A stretch of DNA of 64,000 bases from Isoetes taiwanensis (taxonomy: Eukaryota > Streptophyta > Lycopodiopsida > Isoetales > Isoetaceae): assembly GCA_021234155.1 (NCBI GenBank), contig JAJEKV010000032.1, positions 10,300,099 through 10,364,098 on the forward strand, in the 5' to 3' direction. The position numbers were made by a program, and so were the translations under genes. Below are positions 12,101 through 23,784 of the stretch, one piece after another (positions within the stretch are counted from its first letter, which is position 1; every line of letters begins with the position of its first letter). The notes under the pieces were generated by a model. That model was not told the DNA's origin. It was given only the letters and a program-made list of their open reading frames with translations, and ran no database searches.

Positions 12101-12577
12101 CTAGGAGGATGTTATCATTGCGCGGACTTGATTGTAAGAATCAATGTCCAAAACTAGCTGCCAACACTAAAATGATACCAGAGCCACCAAAAGATGATAC
12201 TCGAGCAAAAGCATGCCCTATTGCACAGATTTCACATGTTCTATTTGCTCATGAAATACCCTAAAGCTCCCATGCCAAGTTTGGCAAAGCAAAGGTAGAA
12301 GCTTACGACAGAAGCATACTTCAAATTGGTTATCAAAATGCATGTGAGCGCTACTGAGCATTGTAAAGTCGATTTGATTTGAATTAAAGAAGTAATTATT
12401 TTCTTCAAGTGTTTGCTCTTGATAGGAAGGAGGTTGTTGTATCTGTTGTGCAACAAACAGATCCTAAGTACTCTATTTTCTTGAGATGTCTCTTAAGGAT
12501 TGATGGTAAGATTACTAGCCCTGGAGAGGAGGTGGAAAACCTTAGTCAGGTGACTAGCTTTGGCAAAAGGACGTTAG

Positions 12578-12715
12578 TTCTCAAGACAGATGGTCGAGTT
12601 TGATCAGTCTTTGAAGAAGCTAGTTCTTTAAGACAGGTGATCGAGTTCGATCAATCTTTAAAGAACATATTCCCACAAGATAGATCATCGAGTTCAATCA
12701 ATCTTGAGAAGGAAA
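12578..12715. repeat. Three-unit 46-bp tandem repeat
   Basis: Units start at 12,578, 12,624 and 12,670. Each contains a variant of TCGAGTTCGATCAATCTTTA. They lie after a 64-codon open frame (12,409-12,603) that I do not recognise. No function is evident. Confidence 0.75.
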
Positions 12716-13097
12716 GAATGTGTTACGACACAAGCAACAAGCAACAACAATCAACCCATGCTTTGAGACTCTTTAGATATTTTCCACAACAATCCACCCA
12801 CGTTTTTATTTGTTATTTGTGTTGACATGTATATTTGATTTTAATATTGTTGTTGTGCTTCATATTTTGGCATTGTTGGAGTGGTTCTAGTCTACAATTG
12901 ATATTTAAAATAGTTCTAAAAGTTGTAGCACTTGATTTGTTTGATGAACAATATTGTTGTTGCACAACATTAGAACTAAATACCAATTTTTATCCCTGTA
13001 TAGATCTGATGCAAAGGTGTACATTGCTGGCAAAAAGATATTGCACTCAAAAGCTAGAATAGAAACAACAGTTTTATGTGCAATGCAGAAGTCGTTT
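12716..13097 (+). repeat. Interspersed repeat R, second copy
   Basis: Matches the reverse complement of about 49,180-49,470 and 50,450-50,740 along its length, with roughly 80-85% visible identity. It ends where the LINE 3' end begins at about 13,098, so that LINE appears to have inserted into it. Confidence 0.7.
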
Positions 13098-13235
13098 TAC
13101 AGTTACATTGTTTGTTTTTGGTGTTGGGGTTTTTGGCTTTTTGCCTGTCTCTGCATGTACCGTCTCATAGGCCTCTGGCCTCCGTGGACGTTAAAATAAA
13201 CTTCCTTCCTTCCTTCCTTCCTTCCTTCCTTCCTT
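13098..13235 (+). mobile_element. LINE 3' end with (TTCC)n tail
   Basis: A short 5'-truncated piece ending GGCCTCCGTGGACGTTAAAA then (TTCC)n at 13,201-13,235. The same end, on the opposite strand, lies at 9041-9120. It sits inside a copy of repeat R. Confidence 0.75.
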
Positions 13236-13383
13236 TACCTTCTCAATGAACATTGCCATTCTGTTCACATCCGGAATATGCATTCAAAGGTTGTTACAAC
13301 CACCAGATTGATAACGAGATATCTCAAATATCAGATTGTGTTTGTGCAAGACATGTGAAGGGAAATTTTTATGTTGTAAGCAA

Positions 13384-13970
13384 TGCCACGGTTCTATTGC
13401 GACAGCAATAGAACCGACATTCCTTGGATGGGGACGTCCCTTTGTCTCTCCTCCTATTTATTCAGCCTCTCTTCATTGTTCTATCATCGGCGTTCTCTTG
13501 AGCTAGATTTCTCCTTCTTCTCTATCCTATCAGTTTCCCTCACCCTCCCTCCCTTGATGGTTTTCATTTGATCGTGTTCATTAGTTCCTTTTCTAGGTCC
13601 TTTAAATTTGCATTCTTTATTTCTTCAGCGTGGCTTTGTAGTCTCTGAGGCATACTTATTGGTTTACTTTTTCTCGGCATGGCACTAGTATTTTATTTAT
13701 TCATTCATGTTTTCTCTCGGTGTGGCATTGTAGCCTCTGAGTCAATATTTATTATTCATATTTTCTCTCGGCGTGGCGCTGTTGCCTCCGAGATCATGTT
13801 TATTGTTTTTTCTCGGCGTGGCGCTGCAGCCTCCGAGGCAGCACTAATCGGTTGTTTTTTCCCGCGATGGTCATTCCGCGGACGGTTCCCGATTGGTCAG
13901 CTGTTGTTTCTTTCTCGGCGTGGCCCTGGAGCCTCCGAGTCTTCTTGCCTATGGCATCTAACTCATTGAC
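13384..13970 (+). repeat. Hairpin-headed non-coding element, copy E1
   Basis: It opens with a perfect 12-bp stem (13,389-13,400 with 13,405-13,416, loop GACA), followed about 80 bp later by ATCGGCGTTCTCTTGAGC. Then comes an array of five or six spaced 25-26-bp units of the form CTCGG-CGTGGCGCTGT-GCCTCCGAG (13,626, 13,674, 13,716, 13,767, 13,812, 13,914). The hairpin and the ATCGGC box recur in the copies at 28.4-28.9 and 29.2-29.9 kb. The array motif differs there. No conserved reading frame is shared, so it is treated as non-coding. Confidence 0.6.
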
Positions 13971-14901
13971 GGGTTATTTTTCTTTCAGCCTTGATTCTGC
14001 AGGATTGTTTAAGGTCTTGGGGTTGCCATAGTGCGTGGGGTCGTGCTTCAACTATTTGCTTGGGTTTCCTCAAAAACCTAAGAAGGCGTGGTTCTTCTTT
14101 CCGATGAGGAGCAGTCACCGGGTCTTCTCACCTTTGCATCGACCAAGTGGCAGATAAAACCATCTTTTATGTTGTATTCTTCAATACCATCATGCTCTCG
14201 ATGATTGTCTAGTTTTGGAGCATTTAAAGTTCATATTTCCAAATTTATCTATCCCTAGTGAGGGATCCATTTGTACTCAATGTTTTACAAAGCTCAATGA
14301 GAACACCACTTCACTTCGGCCAGTATATGCCTATCATAGGACCCATCCTAGGAATGCAACTTAGTCACATGCATGAATAAACATTTGTCTTTTACAATGC
14401 CACCATTCTAGCCTTTCTTTGCTCCCATATATACATGTCCTTTCAACTAAACATGTCCATATAACATGAAAAGATGATATATTTCTTTTCAACTAAAAGT
14501 AAAAATTATTATTGAGGGATTTATGAACTGCTTTATAGAGTGTTGATTATGATGTCATTCATCTCGGTTCAAATATGAAAATCATATCTTAATCAAGACA
14601 AAGGGGTATTAAATGTAACAAGGACAAAGTGGCAAGGGAACAATGCAAAGTAAACTACATTAGCATAATCCCGGATGTCAAACATGTTCAAGCTTCATCA
14701 TCGTTCGAATGTAGTCAAACTATCTTTCTTATACAAATTTCTTCGTTACCACAACAGTGAGAGTTGTTTGCTAAATGTTGTTGAAGCGCGGATAAACATT
14801 TCGTGCACAAAACTAAGATGAACGAATTTGAACAAGTTGTGAGACAATAAATTTTGCCTTGAAACAAGGCAATAATAGGTTTGGTAGGATTGGACAACAT
14901 A

Positions 14902-15610
14902 TATAATTATATTGCAAATCTTTTTTTGATTGTTCATGCAGGTTGAATGAATTGGGTTAGTTGATATTTTTTCCTAAAGGGTGTTGACTGTCAGAGTCTA
15001 GCATGAGCTCCAAATAACGTATAATGAAGTCTTTGATAATGGGGATTGAATTCTAGAAGGTTTAAGAATGGAGATTAATGTTTGGTCTTAGAATAGGACG
15101 TCGATTATGTCGTTTCATATAGAAATTGTTCCATTGTGTAGCACTTTCTTAACTCTGAATTGTGAAAATCCAATTTGGTAGCATGAAGTGTGACAAAGGG
15201 TTGATCCAATGCCAAAACATAAAACCAATGTGACGTTCCCCTAAAATATACGGTATACATACGTATATTCTAGGCCATGCCACCATACAAGCCTACCTTA
15301 ATAGCCTTGTATACCTTAGTATGTAGATAAGGGAGCATGACTAAGTTATCCTATATAAATTTTCTAACCTTGGATGCATATGATTAGGATTAGATGTAAC
15401 TCTCATTTTATAATCATGTTACGTGGATATAGGATGTTGGTTGATCATGTTTGCTCCTCTTGTATTGGGAAGGGGGGTAGTGACCTAGTAGCCTTGTTTC
15501 GATGATGCTTCTATTAGACCCTTTAGTTTCTATTATATGCAGCCTGTGCATAGAGCCCACCAGGCTATGGAGTGACCGAGCACCACATAACGGAGATAGT
15601 GGCAAGATAG
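14902..15610 (+). repeat. Dispersed repeat block, copy 2 (uninterrupted)
   Basis: Continuous counterpart of 7192-7743 joined to 8338-8487. It preserves the pre-insertion target TTTGCTCCTCTTGTATT at about 15,450-15,466. It diverges from copy 1 after GGCAAGAT at 15,610. Confidence 0.8.
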
Positions 15611-16279
15611 AGGGAGTCCCTATTGAGTGCGGCTACTAGAGTTAGGCTTATAGCCGGTCACTTCGAGAGAGCCGGGTATGAATCTGCCACTTCCTAGGCC
15701 GATGTTGTCGCCCTGACCCTCAAGAGTTGCAGGTGTTAGCTTGACTTTTGTTTTGGGAAGTCCAGTCGGGTAAGGCGTTGTCTTCCGAGAAGGGGAGATA
15801 CAACCCTTCTTACCTCATCAGACCGGGGAGATGCAACCCGGAGTAGCCTCGTTGGGTGATATTAAGAGGTTATATCTCCGGGAAGTTACAATCACGACAG
15901 AGCCTGATTTAGTCCATCATAGTATGTATGGGGAATGGAGTGTTCAACTCGAGCCATTGTCTATTGCCAGCCCAGTCATTGTTATATCTCGATCTGCTCT
16001 ATCTTGAGATCCCAGCCGTCAGTCTACTTTCCCCCATGAGTCTGAGCCTGGGTAGGAGCTCATATGATGATGATGTATTGATATCTATGATGGATCTATT
16101 ATTGGATGGATGGCGTTATCCTTCGAGATATATAGCCGACTATATTGTATTGTATTGCTAGTGCTGACGTTGTATTTATGCTTTCGCTGTTATAGGAGCC
16201 CATAGAAGACATGTGCTCATGTCTCCGTCCTGTGCCCTAGCCATCTTGGGAGCGAGACAGACGGAGGGCTATGCAGCCG
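15611..16279. other. Unassigned sequence, possibly retroelement debris
   Basis: GC-richer than its surroundings. It contains paired phrases such as GGGGAGATACAACCC and GGGGAGATGCAACCC (15,793-15,840). No reading frame or family is recognised. It abuts an integrase fragment, so it may be non-coding sequence of the same LTR element. Confidence 0.35.
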
Positions 16280-16509
16280 ATGTTGCTGGATGGGGGATTT
16301 CCCGTGAGGTATGCGGATGGGCGTCGTATGGAATGCTTAGGACGATCATTTCTGATAGAAATCCGAAGTTCATCAGTGCCTTTTGGCAAGACTTCTTTAA
16401 CACGATCTGCACCAAGTTGTGGATGAGTTCTGCTTATCATCTGCAGACAGATTGTCAAACAGCGTGCACCAATAGAATCTTGGAGGACATGTTGAGAAAT
16501 TATGCTTGA
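16280..16509 (+). pseudogene. Ty3/gypsy integrase core fragment
   Basis: The frame reads RTIISDRNPKFISAFWQDFF, then TKLWMSSAYHLQTDCQTACTNR and LEDMLRNYA. This is the catalytic core of a gypsy integrase around the second Asp (SDR.PKF) and the TDGQTE.NR box, where the catalytic Glu has been replaced (TDCQTACTNR). The fragment ends with a stop at 16,507-16,509, where LINE sequence of the opposite strand begins. It is non-functional. Confidence 0.8.
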
Positions 16510-16529
16510 AAAACGACTTCCGGGATAAA

Positions 16530-17880
16530 AATTTACATAGCTTTGCCTTAATTGTATAGCATTTTCATCAAGAACCACTCCCATGGATCCAACAAAATGG
16601 CACATCATACTTATTATTGTCCAGGTTAAAAAGCCCCTGCCCCGGAGGATTTTTGGGGAAAAATTTGTTGATAGAAAGAAGAGTGCTGTCAAACTGTACA
16701 AATATATACCATGAGAGAAACATACACACACATCAGGCGAGTGCTCGAGAAAGTAACTGATCCCGCCGATCCATGACCTCTTAAAGGTATGATCCCAGCA
16801 TCCGTACCAAGCCATGCTCAACATCTTATGTAGCAGCTGGCCAGGCCTGACCAACTCAGTGTAGCGTGCCCGGATTTGATTTGTCTTCCACTGCTCCCAC
16901 TTGGCAACGTTGACAAAATCTGTCCTGGTGTGGCTCCCCAATCCATCTCCCCATCTCAATTTGGAAGCGGTGTGCACTTGTGCAAATTGAGGCAATGGAT
17001 CTGCACTTTTTCATGGGCAGATGGGTGCGCAGGTCTCTTTGTAGGAGCTGCTCCAATGTGGGGTTTATGTGGTGTGGGTAATATGTCGTCTTGACCTGTC
17101 CAAGGGCGCGTGCATCCCAAAGCTTCCAGAGGAAGCATGTGTGCTTCAAGCTTTGGCGATCGACCTCCGTTTGCACTTGGATTCACCTGCGCTCCTGCAC
17201 ATTCTATCTAGCCAACTACTGAGCACTCTTTTTTCGTCAGCATGCCTTCAAGTGCTGAGGCTCTATTAGCATAGTGTAAGCCAGGTTAGGGAAGTGAACA
17301 TTGTCCATACTGATCAACTTCTGAAAGTAGATGCTGTAGCAGTCAAGTGCCCCTCTTTGAAGAGGCGGGAAGCCTATCTTCTAATAATATTTGATATGGC
17401 ACTGTGGACTTTACCCCTAGTGCCTATGCTACGAAAGCTTTCTGCACCTTCTTCAAGTCATTCAAGGTGGCAAGGGACACCACCGAGCCCCAGACCTCGA
17501 CCCCATATAAAAGGATAGGCTCCATTAATACCCTTAATAGGTGCGACTGCTGGGCCCAATTACACAACTTCGTCCAGTGGCTATTCTTCTGCATGACATA
17601 CAATGCTTTCCAGCCTGCTTGTAACCGGATGGAACTGTCCCAGTACATGGCAGACAGAAACTCCACACCCAAAAATTTGTAGGGGGTACCACTTCCACAC
17701 TCTGGCCCTGATAAGTGAGGATGAGGGTTCTTGGCTGTTGTGTGGATGATATGAGGACCACCTTGGTCTTGGCCAAGTTGACACGCATGTCAGCCGCCTG
17801 GCAGAATGTGTCTAGAGCACAGAATGTCCGCCTGAGTGTAAGCTAGGAGGTCAACATCATCAGCATATATCAATTGTTTG
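16530..17880 (-). mobile_element. LINE fragment, 5'-truncated, frameshifted
   Basis: Minus-strand pieces in order: MRVNLAKTKVVLISSTQQPR (17,788), MGVEFLSAMYWDSSIRLQAG (17,672), LLYGVEVWGSVVSLATLNDL (about 17,500), IASICTSAHRFQIEMGRWIG (about 17,000) and a degenerate C-terminal zinc finger CQRCQVGAVEDK (about 16,890). The 3' untranslated hairpin, with a GGGGCAGGGGCTTTTT-type arm, is at about 16,628-16,665. Same family as the copies at 9, 19, 24 and 25-26 kb. Confidence 0.85.
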
Positions 17881-18856
17881 GTAATCTGATGCAAACATTG
17901 AGCTCCATCAGTTGTATGCTACTTTGAGGAGATGCAATAACAAGATGTAAAGCCATACCTATTACATTCAATTTGGGTTTATTTCAAGGCAATAAGATAC
18001 GAATATAGCAGTGATTGAATCACTATGTATGCATGGCTGATCACCTTGCATGATTAGGGTGCTTACACAAGGCACTACAGTTGCTTGAACCTATGCCATG
18101 TGCTCCAGTTGAAGAAGTATGAAGAGCATTGCTTAATGCTTCCAGAAGTTATGAAGAAGTCAACAATGTGCACTATACATTAGAGTGGAACAAATAAACC
18201 TAGTGGTTGGGACCATTGGAGTCTACTGGATTGGACAAGTAACCCCTCTTAAAAATGAGGTCATGAAGGAAAAAAGTTAGATGCAAATTGTAGATACACC
18301 AAACTTTATGCCTAAGCTCGACCTAGGCGACTAAACAAAGTCATGGCAGAGACAAGGAAAGGAGATGCATTGTCATTCAATGATTCTAACTAAAATTATT
18401 ATAAAGAAAAGAGGGCAAAGAAGATCATTTATTTGGAGTCAATACCAAGAGTCTCAGTCGTAGCAATAAGGTAGTCACATTTTGTTGTAGAGAGGCAAGA
18501 ATCAGACCTAGGAACTTTTGAGACTTAAAATGCAATGCAAGCTAAATTTGACAACGTATTGACAAGACATGCCTTGCTGTTTTTTCCAACAAATTATAGT
18601 TTCTTACTTCTGCATCAACCCAACTTGCAAAACATGTTGGGGAAGTTTAAGTCAAATGGCAGCCCCTGGAACCTATAATATCAATTCATGATTACATCAG
18701 CAAATACTAGAATTTGTCAATGCCAAACATCATTCGCCATGGGTATGATTTAAGTCTCCAAATTGTCATGATCAATGCCATTCAAAGTTCTCAACTTTAC
18801 TATTATAATGACGGGGCAGTTAATTGTGATGGCCTTATAGTTTATTTGACAATAAA
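17881..18856. other. Region without a recognisable gene
   Basis: Low-complexity-poor, AT-rich sequence with only short frames. Nothing assignable was seen. Confidence 0.5.
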
Positions 18857-18860
18857 AATA

Positions 18861-18897
<37 letters not shown>
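18857..18897. repeat. (AAAG)n microsatellite
   Basis: About ten AAAG units directly abut the 5' truncation point of the following LINE fragment. Confidence 0.95.
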
Positions 18898-18898
<1 letters not shown>

Positions 18899-19583
18899 TT
18901 CTGCCAAGCGACTAATATGTGCGTCAACCTGGCCAACACTAAGGTGGTTCTCATATCATCCTCACGTCAGCCGAGGATCCCCTCCTTCAATTACCGAGGG
19001 CATAATGTAGAAGTGGCATCCACATACAAATATTTGGAAGTGGAGTTTCCTTCTACTATGCACTGGGGCACATCCATATGGCTACGAGTGACGACAGGCT
19101 GGAAGGCACTATATGCAATGCAAAACAATAGTCATAGAGCATAGTTGTATGATTGGGCCCATCAGTCACACATGTTCAAGGTCTTAGTGGAGCCTGTCCT
19201 TTTATACGGGGTTGAAGTATGGGGCCCAGTAGTATCCCTCGCTACCTGGAATGACTTGGAGCAAGTGCAGAAAGCCTTCTTGGTACGAGCACTAAGGGTG
19301 AAGTCCATAGTCCTATATCAAATTCTACTGCAGAAGATGGGATTCTTGCCTCTTCAGAGGACGGCCCTTGATCGCCACATTGTCTATTTTCAGAAAGTGG
19401 TCAACATGGATGATGCTCGTCTCCCTAACCTAGCTTATATCATGGCAATGGGGCCGCATCGCCTCAAGGCCTGCTGGAGGGAAAAGAGAGTTGAATGGTT
19501 GGCTAGATGGAATGTGCAGGAGCGCAGGTGCATACATGTGCAAACAGAGGCAGATCGCCATAGCTTAAGGCAATATCTTGACC
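18899..19583 (+). mobile_element. LINE fragment (post-RT part of ORF2)
   Basis: The frame begins at MCVNLANTKVVLISS (18,917), the RT thumb-proximal region, and continues through KYLEVEFPSTMHWG. After one stop it runs through a long open part with LLYGVEVWGPVVSLATWNDL and DDARLPNLAYIMAMGPHRLK, ending near DRHSLRQYLDQG. The 3' third, with the zinc finger and UTR, is missing. Except for a single stop near 19,143 it is one of the best-preserved stretches of this family here. Confidence 0.85.
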
Positions 19584-19742
19584 AGGGTTGTTTTCGTACG
19601 CATACGGAACAAATTTGGGCGTATAGTACCTTATTTTTTATATAGTACGTCTGCTACATTACAAAATAAGGTAAAAAATAATAATATTTTTTTTGGCGGG
19701 GTTTTACCTTATCCCTATGCCCGAATGCTATTTTCGAGAACC

Positions 19743-19774
19743 CTAAACCCTAAAATGGCCGTCCTCCAAGCCGC
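19743..19774 (+). promoter_or_regulatory. Telo-box and candidate first-exon start
   Basis: Two tandem AACCCTAA units (telo-box) end directly at an ATG (19,755). It opens a short reading segment MAVLQAASQ, followed by a consensus donor, GTAAGT, at 19,783. Telo-boxes next to start sites are typical of plant housekeeping promoters. It may be the 5' exon of a gene whose remainder I cannot join, possibly the hAT gene starting at 21.6 kb. Weakly supported. Confidence 0.3.
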
Positions 19775-19783
19775 TTCACAATG

Positions 19784-21594
19784 TAAGTTAGGAGAATCGA
19801 TTGCACATGCTAAGGCCTCTTAAAGAGTTTCTGATGCAACATTCTGATGGTTTGGAGCGAAGTTAGGCTGATTTTCGGTGCAAAGATCTTTTGAACGAAG
19901 CTCTTGGAAGGTTTTGATTATTTTTCAGGTTTTCTTATCATTCCCATTTACCTCTGGTAGCTAAATCGGCCCTTTTCAGGTTGTTGCAGCTGCCAAAACA
20001 TGGAGGATATCTAGACTGCTTGAGTGGACTTGTTTGCCCTTTCAATCTTTGACAGTCTGGATTTTGTGTGAAGAATATAAGCAGTAAGTTCTATGCTATT
20101 CCTGTGATAACAAAGAACAAAAATGTGCAAAAAAATCTCGACCAATGTAGAAGATCATAGAGGAAAGTGAGATAAGTATGCTACCTTTATCATTATAAAT
20201 AGCTAGTTTTGCAATTACAAAGCTTATGCATTTCCATTTTGCCCAAGAATGGCCAACCATGCTGTGAAATCTCTCAAAGATTCTAAGTGTTAATTATATA
20301 GAAAGGGCTGGAAGGCAGCGACTGACAATTTTCAGACCTAAAATGCATGTGATAATTAGGCTATGCTATATGCTCATCTCGCATAAAATGGAAGTGCATG
20401 CTCTATAATTGCAGAAGTAAATAAACTTTACAAAATTGGCCATGCTATATGCTCACTCTCGCAAAAATGAAAATGCATGAGCTGCGTAATTGCGAGCAGA
20501 ATTGCACAAATATATATGCTCACTCTGGCATAAAATCAGAGCATTTCCATCTTGCTTTATTTAGTATTTGATTTATCCGTATTTAGTTTCCATTGTTTCT
20601 TGAATTGAAGCATTTGCCAATGTCATGAGTCCTATTTTTGCATACTTCTGATACATATGGCTAGGCATAACATATTCTATAATAGCGGAGCGGATGCATT
20701 TAGTGGATTTTGGCCAGGCATAACAGATTCTATAACAGCGGATAGTGCTTCCATTTCAGGTTAACTGGCCTCATTGCTTCCATTTCATGTTAGCTTTGCT
20801 TTATCTATTGCAAGCTTCGACTTCATAACAAGTAAGAAGATGCTCTCTAATATTGTTGCTTTTTGGAAAAAAAAAAATAGCAGAATTATTTCACATGAAT
20901 AATAGCTTGAAAAATCCCTGTCTTTAAGTGATGAAATAGAAAAAAGGAGTAATTATAGCCTTGATTTGCAACAACCTGCTAGCACAAGTGGGCAATAAAA
21001 GGTATTCTAATTGATTATATATATAGTAAGTAACATGTGCATTGCATTGGACTGAAAGGAATAGTAAGTAACATGTGCATTGCATGTGATCCTGAGAATT
21101 ATTGTTAAGGAAAAAAGATAAATTTTCTCTAGGTGTCTTCTTCCAATCAAACAAATATTATCTACTATATCCAAAGTTCTAATAAATTACAGGTGGTTCA
21201 AGATTTGATATAAATGCTGATTGCTATATATTCGCATGCGGATATATTACCCCATATGCTGGTTATGGAATGAAAGGAGTTGAGTTCTTCCACGCAAATC
21301 TAAATAGCAGACTTAAAATTGCATTTTGTCACTGTGAAGAAATAAATTTGTTGTGGTGGCCTGAAACCTCTTTGTTATTGATGATTCAGGTTTATTTTAT
21401 TTCAATTTTGTCGTATATTCTTTCTATTTAATGATTTTCCATTCTATATAATGCTTTCTACATAATGCTTTTCCACCTTTTATGTTATATGAATTTAATG
21501 CTTTTGTGTTTCAAGTTTCTTGTTTTAACGTGTCTTGACTCACATACTAGGAATCTAAGGGTTTCTAATTGAATTTAAGTTTTTCTCTTGCAGG
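19784..21594. other. Region without a recognisable gene, possible 5' intron
   Basis: AT-rich sequence with the duplicated phrase AGTAAGTAACATGTGCATTGCAT (21,025 and 21,065) and no assignable frame. If the telo-box exon belongs to the hAT gene this would be an intron, but that is not demonstrated. Confidence 0.35.
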
Positions 21595-23780
21595 TTGCTT
21601 ACATCATGATGCCACGGAAGGAGTCCCCTTTGTGGAACAAGTATTGCCTTAACATTGTGAAGCATGCTAATGGCGATAGAAGCTGGGATTGTAAGTTTTA
21701 TGGTAAGCATGTTACGGGAACTAAAACAAGGATGGTTGCTGATCTCGCAGGTGAAGCAAGATATGGGATTGAAGCTTGTGTACAAGTACCAGATGAAGTC
21801 TATAGGGAAGTAGGAGGTGGAAGCCGCGCATCTATTATCCAAGCAGAAGAAGAAATGGGTAGTATAGGTGGTACATTTGCTGCTGCAGCAGCAGCAGCAA
21901 CAACAACAATCGATGTAGGTCCTGCTGCTGTCTCATCATGTGTTGGAGATGATAGTGCATCCTTTGGCAGTATTGCTATGGCAGCGCCTAGTCATTCTCA
22001 TTCATTGCCCCTATCATCATGTAAGCAGCAGCAAACTCTGAAAAAAGTACTTTTATGCAAATGCAAAGAAAAAAATATGCAAATGTAATGGAAATGAGGT
22101 GCATTATTGAAGCTAACTTGTCCTTTAATTTGCTGAAATTGCCATGTTGGAGGAATATGTTAGAGGCATTTTCTCCAATCGGAGATAAACATAGCGGGAT
22201 CAGCTACAATTATATGAGAAATGCAGGTTTAAAATCTGAAATGCATACTTTGCAAGAAAAGATGGCAAAGATAAGGGCATTATGGCCCAAGTATGGCTGC
22301 ACCATTCTAATAGCTGGTTGGGTTGATGTATGCCATAGGCAACTTGTTAATGTTTTGGTATCATGTTGCTATGGTACAATGTTTCTCAAGTCAATTGATT
22401 GTAGTAATGTTAGCATTAGGACTAATAGTGTATGGCTCGCTGAAAAAATTTTAGAGGCAACCAAAGAGGTGGGTAGTGATAATGTGGTGCAAGTCATTTC
22501 AGATAATGCCTCCAATTGTGTGCATATGGGAGATTTGCTTGAGGAGGAGTTTCCTCATCTTGTATGGACCACCAGATCTCTTATTACAAGATATGGGTGA
22601 GCTCCCATGGATGAAAAGTATTGTTGCCAAAGCAAATAATATTGTGTGGCTATTTGGCAAGAAAAGGAATGCAAGGAGAATATTTCTCTCTTATAGCAGT
22701 CGTGCCCTCTTGAAGCCTTGTAAAACAAGATTTAGAGTGACATATATCGTGTTGGCACGCCTCCATAAAGTTTGGAGTGCTCTGGAACAAACAATGGTGA
22801 GTGATCATTGGAGAAATTGGCCAGATAGTAGAAAAGCCGATGCAATGAATGTGAAAAGTTACCTCCTTGACCCGTCAACATTGCCTTCTTTCCATATTGT
22901 TTTAAGGGTGATGGCACCATTGTATAGTGTATTGCACATAACTGATAAAGAAGGCTCAACAATTGGACTAGTTTATGAATTTATGCAGAGGAGTAAAGAG
23001 GTACTATCTAAGGGGATGGAAGAAGATTCTGCCAATAAGTCCAAGTAAGTAGTACGAGTACTTGAATTTGTCTATTTTAGCTTATTTGCAATCTGATTTC
23101 AAAGTTTCAGATTTTTGTTATTAAGAATTCAATATTAGAGAAATATTTTTGTTGCTGATTTTTGCAGTTCAGATTTTTGTTCATAAATTATATGCTGATT
23201 TTTGCATTAAGATCTTTCACGTGGACGCACTTATTTGTGTTGCGGGTTTGAAGATGTTTTACAAGCGATGGGAATGGTTTAAAAGACCCATTCACTTGGT
23301 AGCTCATATTTTGCACCCTTTATGGAGAGAAGATGCAAGCTTTTTAGGTTATGGGTTGTTGGATGCATGGATGAAGTATACACAAAAATTATATTCTATT
23401 GAAGAGTATTCCGTGAGCTTCATGAATATCGCAATGGAACTGGATCATTTAGTTATGCATTGGCAAAAGAGGAGATTACAATGCGCAAACCTGTTACATG
23501 GTGGGAAACATTTGGCGGTAGGACCCCAAAACTTCAAGCGTTGGCCGTGAAAGTCTTGTCTCAGGTTAGTTTCCATGATTTTTGCTATTTAATGCTTATA
23601 TTTGTTTATTGTAATTTAGGGCTGTTCTTCTGGGGCAGCAGAAAGAAATTGGAATGCTCATGCTTTAGCACATACAAAAATAAGAAATAGGTTGAAGCCA
23701 GCTCAATTGGAGCGATTGTGTATGTTCGTGAGAATTTACGGCTTGTTCGTAAGTTTGAAACAGTCAATACCTCTCCAATG
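21595..23780 (+). pseudogene. hAT-family transposase gene, degenerate
   Basis: The domain order is that of a plant hAT protein. First is a BED zinc finger (WNKYCLNIVKHANGDRSWDC; the second Cys is lost, reading CKFY). A Ser/Ala/Gln-rich linker follows, then DUF659 (GCTILIAGWVDVCHRQLVN, and VVQVISDNASNCV near 22,500), then KPCKTRFRV and YKRWEWFKRPIHLVAHILHP. The C-terminal dimerisation domain (RNWNAHALAHTKIRNRL) comes after a GT-AG intron at 23,565-23,619. Frames shift near 22,060 and 22,570; at the latter the conserved CAAHC-type stretch is missing. A LINE fragment interrupts the 3' end at about 23,785. Such proteins cut and paste DNA; this copy cannot be active as it stands. Confidence 0.8.
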
Positions 23781-23784
23781 CAGG

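Noticed and set aside
13626-13940. CRISPR-like array of repeats and spacers
   Set aside because: Units vary, spacers vary widely in length, there are no cas genes and the surroundings are clearly plant nuclear. Treated as part of a non-coding repeat.
16237-16995. 252-codon minus-strand open frame as a gene
   Set aside because: It runs through the antisense of an integrase fragment and a frame-shifted LINE end. No coherent domain.
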